From Hordeum vulgare subsp. vulgare (lineage: Eukaryota; Streptophyta; Magnoliopsida; Poales; Poaceae), in assembly GCF_904849725.1 (NCBI RefSeq), contig NC_058520.1, forward strand, positions 321,729,186 through 321,793,185: a stretch of 64,000 nt of DNA. Reading direction: 5' to 3'. Positions 56,094-64,000 of the stretch are shown piece by piece. A program made the translations under genes and the position numbers. The notes under the pieces were generated by a model. The model saw only the letters and a program-made list of their open reading frames with translations. It was not told the origin of the DNA and did no database searches. The first letter of the stretch is position 1, and each line of letters opens with the position of its first letter.

Positions 56094-57856
56094 TAAACTG
56101 AATTTATTCAAGCTTTGCAACATTTTAAAAGCACCTTGTGATCTGTTTTGGTGTGAGCTATTATTTATTTATTCCTTTCTCGACGGTAGAGTTACCGTGT
56201 GACGGAGGATTCGGAGTGGAAGACCTCGAAGACCCCGGATACCTAGCTGACCAAGGCAAGCAGCCCTTTGACCATGACTTGAGCATATGAATTGATGCAT
56301 GCTAGAATAGCAAGTACTTTTCCGTTGCATGTGATCACAGTGCCGGTTCATTATTGGTGTGATGGTACCGAAGGCTTCATGGAAGCACTTGCATGATAGT
56401 GATGTTATACATGTGGCCCCTCGGAGCACAAACATGATGAGCTTGACCCTACCATCTATGAGGATCATGCTACTGTCATGTTGACTAGTAAAGTTATAAG
56501 ATCATTGCATTGAGCTTGACCCTACCCCTTGAGGGTCATGTTAATACCATGTTGACAAGTAAAGTAAAAGCATTTTATCATGAGCATGATGATGAGTTAA
56601 ATCAAAGAGTTTATGAAAACCCTGTCGGGTGCCACTAATGCCCGAGGGTGATGATGAGTTGGTGATCACTTTTGGTGAAGTGATGCACCGGTGTTTTTGT
56701 CTGAGTATGGTTTCGGAAATGGGATTAGATTTATGATGTGTCCATCGTCCCAACCTTACCTGTGCGACCACGTTACCCCTTTATGGGACGGGGCTTTGTT
56801 GATTACTCTGGTCGGTACTAGCAAAGAGCCACATTACTAGTGGCGGGAGTGATCGGTGTCACTCTCGTGATGGGGTCGTGCCAGGAAGGGCGACTATGCC
56901 ATTTTTATGAGTTCCAGGCACACCGTTGGTCCCCGCATGGTTGATACTGTCCAGAGTCGGTGCTCGTAAGACGTACAACATGTGGGTTGGCTACCAATCG
57001 AGTGGACCTCTTTGTTTAGTATCGTCAGGGGAAAGATGATGATCGGGTACTTACCTCGGGTATATGTGATATGCCGCGAGTCGTGGATGACACGGAAGTT
57101 TCCCGTTTCTCGTGGGTACAGCGCGCAACCTCTGCAGAGTGTCAAACTATTCGAATAGCCGTGTCCACGGTCAAGGACAGTTGGGTGGTGCTGCTTAAAC
57201 TACGTCCAGCGTTGCCGCATAAACCAAGTGTGTGTGTGTGAGTTCGGTGAATGGTGTTAATAACCGGAGTTACTTGAGGAATTGATATGACCAAGTTCGG
57301 TGACTTGGCATATAGGGTGAACCCGGTGTGTTCAACCCTTGTCAGATATGTCGACATCTGTAACCTGTTCTTCAAGAGTAGTTCTTTAACTTGTTGCATA
57401 TACCTGATCATTCCACCAAATTGCATTCCACCAAAGATACATGTTACTGTTATTCTTCACTATCAATGTTCATATCATGGGCTGTTTGCGAGTACATTCA
57501 AAGTACTCATTGGCTTGCCACTGGTTATATTATTGACCAGACATGGAAGGACCGAAGTTTGGAGACGAGACGCCTTCGGAGACGAACCTGCGATCTAGGA
57601 CGCTTCGAAGTCAGGATGCCTGTCGGTGTAGGCTTGATAGCATGGGCACCACTTAGCCCTTACGAGTTTCCGCTACCCAATGTATTTGTTTAATTGGCTT
57701 TAGGCCTCGCTCTTGAACCCGACCTTCTAGTCGTTTGATGTAATAGTTTCGGTACTTGGATGTAAGACTCTATTATTCAGTATCTGTGTTCAGTGAACAT
57801 TGATCCTTGGGGTCACTGGGCACGGCGAACTCGACTTGCTAGTCGGGGTCCCCACA
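56094..57856 (+). repeat. K1 3' LTR, 5'-truncated
   Basis: Aligns with 50919-52684 from TAAACTGAATTTATTC onward. It lacks the U3 and TATA box present in the 5' LTR. The frames at 56169-57693 mirror those in the 5' LTR and are not genes. Confidence 0.88.
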
Positions 57857-58009
57857 AAAAACAAATTGGGTTTCCTCCCAACAAGCGCTTTCTTTTATGC
57901 CTTTGAGCTTGGCATGATGCAAAAAAGATCAAGTATTATCAACTCCAAAAGAATAACTTGCCCGAGTAACGGACACGTAAGGTAACTTAATCTTATTTCG
58001 AGGGAAGTG
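57857..58009 (-). other. E5 internal sequence between protease and K1
   Basis: On the minus strand it carries GCGCTTGTTGGGAGGAAACC, the block that follows the ORF in E1 at about 1596-1615. K1 inserted in the T-rich stretch just after it. Confidence 0.75.
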
Positions 58010-58566
58010 TTACATTCCCTTTTTAAGGGGAAATTGGAATCTAATGGTCCCTTCTTTCATTTCAATGATAGCACCAACAGTGTGGAGAAAAGGACGTCCC
58101 AAAATAATTGGACATGGGGGATCACACTCAATGTCCATAATAAGAAAATCAACGGGAACATAATTATCATTAACAACAATAAGAACATCATCAATTCTCC
58201 CTAAAGGTTTCTTTATTGAAGAATCAATAAGAAGAACACCAAAAGAACATGGATCAAAAGGTTTGAAATCAAGCATATCAACATTCTTTTGGGCATAACG
58301 GAGGCACTAGCTCCAACATCACATAAAGCCAAGCAAGAGAAATTATTCAATTTAATATTGACCATAGGATCCCAACCATCTTCTATTTTTCTAGGAATAG
58401 AAGTCTCTAGCTTGAGCTTCTCCTCCCTAGCTTTGATAAGAGCATTGGTAATATGCTCGATGAAGGCAATATTGAGTGTACTATTGTGGGGGTCTTTAGC
58501 CATTCTTTGCAAAAAAAGTAATAACTTCGGAAAGACTACAATTATCAAAATCAAGATTACTACCAT
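58010..58566 (-). pseudogene. pro: E5 aspartic protease domain
   Basis: Two overlapping frames. The catalytic motif is LALCDVGASASVMPKRM near 58300-58340. The second half, in another frame, has SIKKPLGRIDDVLIVV, VPVDFLIMDIECD and IILGRPFLHTVGA near 58060-58120, with QFPLKKGM at the end. This matches a gag-linked protease of gypsy elements. RT sequence, which should follow, is absent. Confidence 0.85.
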
Positions 58567-60000
58567 TAGTTAAAGTGGGGGTGATGTCATATAAGCTCAT
58601 TCTTTTGGTAGTATCTAAGTTCAAAGGACCTTCTTTTCCTAAAGTTGAGGTATTAGCATCATCATTAATAGGTCCATTGGGACTAGGGATGTGATGGGTG
58701 CTAAAAGTTTTGAGATCCTCATCAACTTGTATAGTAGCAATGGTAGTGTGTGTAGGAAGGCTCTTAATCCTATCTTCCTCTTCTTTTTCTCTAGCCCATA
58801 TATCTTTAAGTTTGGCTAGCATTTTTATGTTCTCATTAATTTGGACTTGGGTAGCATTCATGGGTGTGGTTTTCCTTTCCTCAAGGGGAGGAAGTTCTAA
58901 TTTTAAGCATCTCTACATCATGAGCTATGTTGTCTACCTTCAAAGAGAGACTGTCTAATTTTTATAATTTCTCTTCTACACTCTTGTTGAAGGCTTTTTG
59001 AGAAGTGATAGTCTTTAAGCATGCTCTCTAATTCAGAAGTGGAGTTTTTGGTGCTAGGATAAGTCTTATTGTTCCCATAGTTGCTGGATGGGAACGGTCT
59101 AGGATTGCTACCAAAATTACTCCTATAAGCATTATTGTTAAAGTTGTTCCTAGTGATAAAGTTAACATCAACTTTCTCTCTTTCTTGAGCAACCAAAGAA
59201 TTTAAAGGAACGTCATTAGGATCAATAGGAGCTTGCTTAGTAAGTAAAGTCATGATCATGTCAACCTTATCATTAAGGGAGGAGATCTCCTCAAGAGAGT
59301 TTACCTTCCTACCTGTTGGAGCTCTCTCGGTGTGCCATTGAGAATAATTTGTCATCATCTCGTCCAATAGTTTCGTGGCAGCACCAAGTGTAGTTGACAT
59401 AAAGGTTCCTCCCGCGGCCGAGTCCAACAGATTCCGCGAGGTAAAGTTCAACCGTGCATAGAAAGTTTGGATAACCATCCAAGTAGTCAAACCATATGTA
59501 GGGCAATTCTTAACAAGAGATTTCATACGTTCCCAAGCTTGGGCAAGGTGTTCATTATCCAATTGCCTAAAATTCATAATGTTACTTCTTAACTGGATAA
59601 TCTTAGCACGCGGGTAATACTTCCCAATAAAAGAATCTTTGCACTTATCCCAGGAATCTAGCTATTCCTAGGCAAAGATTGAAGCCACACTTTAGCTCCT
59701 CCTCTCAAGGAGAAAGGAAAAAAGCTTAAGTTTAACAATATCACCATCTACTTCTGTGTACTTGTGCATATCACAAAGCTCAGCAAAATTATTCAAGTGC
59801 AAAGCAACATCATCTCCAGCACCGGAGAATTGATCTTTCATAACAAGGTTCAGTAAAGCATGTTTAATCTCATAGGAAGTCGCCTCAGTGGCGGGAGCGG
59901 CAATAGGAGTGCAGATAAAGTCATTGTTGTTGTTACTAGTGAAGTCACACAACTTGGTGTTCTCAGTGGAACCCATAGCAGCAACAACAAGCAAGAACAA
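58567..60000 (-). pseudogene. gag: E5 gag
   Basis: The probable start is MGSTENTKLCDF at about 59976, eight codons into the open stretch. Capsid motifs include FSGAGDDVALHLNNFAELCD, then a frameshift near 59715 and a TAG near 59660. The frame resumes with MNFRQLDNEHLAQAWERM, NCPTYGLTTWMVIQTFYARL and LLDSAAGGTFMS (59577-59340). The Asn-rich segment (NNFNNNAYRSNFG) follows, then a frame change and a linker to the protease (58861-58496). No zinc knuckle is evident. It would assemble particles that could package E5 RNA if supplied with pol in trans. Confidence 0.85.
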
Positions 60001-60124
60001 AGCAACTAATTTTTTTGTGGTTTTTGGTATAAGACTCTAAAGAAAAAACTAGAAAGCAAACTAACAAGACTAAAAAAGCAAAGCTAAAAGATAGTGTGCA
60101 ACTCCCCTATCTTGAAGATTGGAG

Positions 60125-60142
60125 TCCCCGGCAACAGCGCCA
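60125..60142 (-). other. E5 primer-binding site (tRNA-Asp type)
   Basis: Minus strand TGGCGCTGTTGCCGGGGA has one mismatch to the complement of the tRNA-Asp 3' end. Confidence 0.85.
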
Positions 60143-60148
60143 GAAATT

Positions 60149-60937
60149 TGCTTGATGACGAGTTCATGGATATACTTCTCGCCCCTCGTTGGTTACCCCA
60201 AGTGGAAGGTGGAGATGTAGTCAGCAACAGATTTCCCTTACACGGGGACTATAAGGTTTATCGAACCAGGAGGACTCCGAGGATCAACAAGTAGGTGTCC
60301 GCTGCTCTGGGGCTAGCAGAAGCGTGGACCTGCACACACAACAAATAACTTTACTCCCAACGAGTTCATAGAGGTCGTCAATCTCTCCGGCCTTGTAGTT
60401 TGCAAAGGATCAAAACACAAGCGGGAATAGCAGTAGTGATTGCAAAATAAAAGTAAATAAATGTAGTAAATGGTGGAGGTGAAAACAATGGTGGTAATAT
60501 GGACCAGAGTCCCATAATGTTCACTAGTGATGTCTCTCTCCCAAAAGATGATAAACAACTACGCTGGGTAAACAAATTACAGTTGGGCAATTGACAGAAT
60601 TATAAACACACCGCAATGCTAATCATGCTACTAGAAAGTTAGAGGCTCAAAAATAATGGGCAGTACGCCAAGACAAGTAGACCGTTTATCCATCAACATC
60701 TACTCTCTAATCATCCACCTTGAAATATCTATCCAGAACATCTCACTGGTATTAAATTGCGAGCCCCACCCAAAGTGTAAACTCAAAGCAACGGACAACT
60801 GCATTAACGAACTTTGCGTAAGGTAAACAATCCTTGTAACCATGGTCACAAGCACCATTGTTTTGTCCCTAGTGGCAATAGCACATCCCCTAGTCTCATG
60901 TTTTTGTCACTCAAGCTAGACATCACGGGGCATGAAC
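60149..60937 (-). repeat. E5 5' LTR, 3' segment
   Basis: From the solo LTR insertion to the LTR end at 60149 (minus strand ...AAGCA), six bases before the primer site. The corresponding part of the 3' LTR is mostly missing beyond 44640. Confidence 0.8.
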
Positions 60938-62609
60938 TGATGTCTACTACGCAGCCTTCTCCTTGTAGACATTGTTGGGCCTCCAAGTGCAGAGGTTTGT
61001 AGGACAGTAGCAATTTTCCCTCAAGTTGGTGACCTAAGGTTTATCAATCCGTGGGAGGCGTAGGATGAAGATGGTCTCTCTCAAGCAACCCTACAACCAA
61101 ATAACAAAGAGTCTCTTGTGTCCCCAACACACCCAATACAATGGTAAATTGTATAGGTGCACTACTTCGGCGAAGAGATGGTGATACAAGTGCAATATGG
61201 ATAGTAGATATAGGTTTTTGTAATCTGAAATTATAAAAACAGCAAAGTAATTAATAACAAAAGTGAGCACGAACGGTATTGCAATGCGTGGAAACAAGGC
61301 CTAGGGTTCATACTTTCACTAGTGAAGTTCTCTCAACAATGATAACATAATTGGATCATATAACTAGCCCTCAACATGCAACAAAGAGTCACTCCAATGT
61401 CACTAATAGCGGAGAACAAACGAAGAGATTATTCTCGGGTACGAAACCACCACAAAGTTATTCTTTCTGATCGATCTATTCAAGAGTCTGTAGTAAAATA
61501 ACACGAAGCTATTCTTTCTGTTCAATCTATCCTAGAGTTCCTCTAGAATAACACCTTAAGACACAAATCAACCAAGACCCTAATGTCACCTAAATACTCC
61601 ATTGTCACCTCAAGTATCCATGGGCATGATTATACGATATGCATAACACAATCTCAAAATCATCTATTCAACCAACACATAGAACTTCAAAGAGTGCCCC
61701 AAAGTTTCTACCGGAGAGTCAAAACGTGTGCCAACCCATATGCATAGGTTCCCGGTGTCACAAAACCCGCAAGTTGATCACCAAAACATACATCAAGTAC
61801 TCACATGAATATCCCATTGTCACCATAGTTAGACACGTGCAAGACATACATCAAGTGTTCTTAAAGACTCAGTCCGATAAGATAACTTCAAAGGGGAAAC
61901 TCAATTCATTACAAGAAGGGAGAGGGGGAAGAACATCATAGGATCCAACTATAGTAGCAAAGCCCGCGGTACATCGAGATCATGACATCTCAAGAACAAG
62001 AGAGAGAGAGAGATCAAACACATAGGTACTCGTACATACCCTCGGCCCCGAGGGAGAACTACTCCCTCCTCGTCATGGAGATCGCCGGGATGATGAAGAT
62101 GGCCACCGGAGATAGATTCCTCCTCCGGCAAGGTGCCGGAACGGGATCCCAATTGGTTTTCGGTGGCTACAGAGGCTTGCGGTGGCAGAACTCCCGATCT
62201 AGGTTTATTTCTAGAGGTTTCTGTATTTATAGGAGCGAATGGCGTCGAGAACAAGTCAGGGGGACCCACGAGGGAGTCACGAGCCCCCCAGGCTCGCCCG
62301 GGGGGGTGGGCGCGCCTTCCTGGCTCGTGGCTTCCTCGGGACTCCTCTCCGGCATCTTTTTCTTATGGTATTTTTGATATTTTCCATAAACATCACGACG
62401 AAAGTTTTATTCCGTTTGGACTCCGTTTGATATTCCTATGTGAAAAAGGTCAAAAACAAGGAAAAACAGAAACTGGCGATGTGCTCTAGGTCAATAGGTT
62501 AGTCCCAAAAATAATATAAAATAGCATATTCGTGCATATAAAACATCCAAAGTTGATAATATAATAGCATGGAACGGTCAAAAATTATAGATACGTTGGA
62601 GACGTATCA
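60938..62609 (-). mobile_element. Solo LTR of another Sabrina/WHAM-group element
   Basis: On the minus strand it begins TGATACGTCTCCAACGTATC at 62609 and ends AGTAGACATCA at 60938. No internal domain is attached. Flanks TGAAC (60933-60937) and TCAAC (62610-62614) form a 5 bp duplication with one mismatch. The promoter has a GC-rich hairpin (62278-62299 with 62308-62329) and a TATA box on the minus strand at plus 62223-62232. It arose by recombination between the two LTRs of an element that had inserted in the E5 LTR. The frames inside are not genes. Confidence 0.88.
62223..62232 (-). promoter_or_regulatory. Solo LTR TATA box
   Basis: Minus strand CTATAAATAC downstream of the GC-rich hairpin, with a leader rich in CT and a run of GA repeats near 62000. 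Confidence 0.6.
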
Positions 62610-62614
62610 TCAAC

Positions 62615-63486
62615 CCACAATGATGCATAACGCTCCCTCTTGGAGTTACAATCTACTACACGGCCAAAGCAATAAAAAGCAACGGAGAACATGCATGAAT
62701 TAGTCAAGAACATGATATAAAAGGAGAACCAAATATATAACTCATCACAATCTGAACATAATCTCATAATCCATCGGATCCCAGCAAGCGCAGCATAGCA
62801 ACAAGAGGTAAATTACATAGATGCCTTGATCATGTAGGGCAGCTCACAAGGGCTAAGCATTGAAGCACAAGATTGGAGAGAAGACCTCACATAGCTACTG
62901 CTCATGGACCCATGGTCCAAGGAGGACTACTCATGGCACGTCCGGGAAGCGTCCATGATGGTGGAGAAGCTCCCGGAGGTCAATCCTCCCTCCGACAGGG
63001 TGCCGGGAAGAGGTCTTTTGGCGCTCTTGATCTCGCAAGCGCTACGGCGGCGGAACGGTGGAGAAATTCGCGATTCTGGATTTGTTTTTAGGGTTTCCCG
63101 TCCATGGGGTAAATATAGGCCAAAGGAGGGCACCAGAGTGGGTGGGCCCCACCCAGGCGGTCTGGTGGCACGGGTAGGAGGTGGCCCGCGCAGGGTGGCT
63201 TCCTGGGCGAGCCCTGGCTGCCTTCTAGCCCACCTTCGGTGCTCTTGAAGCTTCCGTCACGCTGATTTTTCTATATTTTTCTCGGAATTTTTGGGGCTTT
63301 GTAAATTGGGGTAAAAGTCCCTGCAAAAAAAGACATCAGCAGACAGAAACTGGCACTGGGTGCACTGAGTTAGTAGGTTAGTCCAAATATGTGTAAAAAG
63401 GTATGAAAGTGTAGCAAAACGTATAACAATGTCACCCAAAAGAGCATGGAAGAAACATAAATTATAGATACGTTTGGGACGTATCA
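62615..63486 (-). repeat. E5 5' LTR, 5' segment
   Basis: Minus strand start TGATACGTCCCAAACGTATC at 63486; matches 45586-about 44715 in the 3' LTR. TATA-like CTATATTTA on the minus strand near 63108-63117. Confidence 0.88.
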
Positions 63487-64000
63487 AAGGCGCACTACGG
63501 GGCAGGAGCCGGTAGGGGCCTGGGCTGGCTCACCGACAGGCGGGGCCTACGTGTCGGGTTCCCGTTTCTTCCTCCTGCGCGGAGGGAACAAGGCTAGGGG
63601 CGAGCTCCGGCGATGCTCGCCGGCGCTAGGAGGCTCCAATCCTTGGGCTAGGCGCACCCACGAGACCAGGGAGCACAACCGCTCCATCTAGGAGGGGGAG
63701 AATCACCAGAGAGCTCGGGGCCGAGCAAGGCAGCATCCATGGCGGATTAGAGCTCCGGTGAAGTGGTATATTCCTACCACCGGCTCTCTCAGGCGCAAAC
63801 GGGGCGGGGAACGGTGTTGCGGGGTCATTCCTAAGCCACTGGTGGTGCTAGCTAAGAGGGAGGAGCTCTGGTTTGGCCAGAATTGGTCGGAGTTTCTCTC
63901 GATAATGGTGGACGGCGGAGACGAAATCGAGCACACGGGCTCGATTGACTTGGCAGGGAGGAAACTAGGGTTGGTGTGAGCTACTGGGTGAACTTGGGAG
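63487..64000. other. Unassigned GC-rich sequence
   Basis: The host or older-repeat sequence into which E5 inserted. It is GC-rich and has frames on both strands (for example 63758-63979) but no domain, splice pattern or repeat I recognise. The composition recalls the GC-rich zone of the K1 LTR, so it may be part of another LTR. Confidence 0.4.

Larger units (their letters stand above)
48424..57856 (+). mobile_element. K1: Tekay/Del-type chromovirus gypsy element with 3' deletion
   Basis: Starts TGTCACACCCTG at 48424 and ends CCCCACA at 57856. It has a very long 5' LTR (4261 bp), an initiator-Met-type primer site, a damaged gag-side ORF, a protease remnant, RT, RNase H and integrase, then a 3' LTR that begins abruptly at 56094. 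Flanks TAAAA and AAAAA are near-matching target duplications within an A-rich stretch of E5. The lineage call is from RT and integrase motifs and long LTRs. The integrase C-terminus, any chromodomain, the polypurine tract and the first 2.5 kb of the 3' LTR are deleted. Confidence 0.85.
44640..63486 (-). mobile_element. E5: minus-strand Sabrina-like gypsy element with gag-protease only
   Basis: Read right to left: 5' LTR (63486-62615 and 60937-60149, split by a solo LTR), tRNA-Asp primer site (60142-60125), gag and protease (60000-58010), a non-coding 3' half (58009-57857 and 48423-45587, split by K1), and a 3' LTR (45586-44640) cut by the BARE element. No RT, RNase H or integrase motif exists in the E5 parts, so it is non-autonomous. 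The 3' half shares landmarks with E1. The bases AAGGC after 63486 would be one target duplication; the partner is lost. Confidence 0.82.

Overview
The window is repetitive DNA from a large grass genome, most likely wheat, Aegilops, rye or barley (Triticeae). The evidence is the LTR types: BARE1/Angela/WIS copia LTRs opening with TGTTGGAAATATGCCC, Sabrina/WHAM-type gypsy LTRs opening with TGATACGTC, and Tat- and Tekay-lineage gypsy elements. I found no host protein-coding gene, tRNA, rRNA, CRISPR array or prokaryotic feature. Almost every base belongs to a nested LTR retrotransposon or to a fragment of one. Family names are from memory and the Sabrina/WHAM assignment is tentative; the structures (LTR pairs, target-site duplications, primer-binding sites, domain motifs) are read from the sequence.

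Left half, 1-28487: a three-level nest. The outermost element E1 (LTR parts 1-550 and 26981-28487) is a non-autonomous gypsy element. It was split by E2 (3813-26594, target duplication CTCAC), an Athila-type gypsy element with gag, protease, RT, RNase H and integrase and a small downstream accessory ORF. E2 was split by T1 (12082-24716, duplication GGTAC), a Tat-lineage gypsy element. The T1 gag-to-integrase frame is broken only by two UAG codons. Downstream T1 carries an exact 19 x 70 bp tandem array and then an antisense spliced gene. LTR divergence falls from E2 to T1, as nesting order predicts.

Middle, 28488-44639: a motif-rich LTR-like fragment, a truncated minus-strand Tat element T2 (RT, protease, gag, primer-binding site and LTR), a minus-strand Tekay-like LTR fragment with a local tandem repeat, and a decayed BARE/Angela copia element (35910-44639) whose two flanks do not match.

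Right part, 44640-63486: minus-strand element E5, Sabrina-like, with gag and protease but no RT or integrase. It is interrupted by a Tekay/Del chromovirus K1 (48424-57856) with a 4.26 kb 5' LTR and a truncated 3' LTR, and by a solo LTR (60938-62609) that sits inside the E5 5' LTR. The last 514 bp are unassigned GC-rich sequence.

The parts form a mobilisation community rather than a host pathway. E2, T1 and K1 once encoded full enzyme sets; E1 and E5 share termini and tRNA-Asp primer sites with E2 and may have been mobilised by such proteins. The most interesting signals are the stem-loop array and spliced antisense gene in T1, an LTR-like promoter module inside E2 before its accessory ORF, and a GC-rich hairpin upstream of the TATA box in several LTR families.
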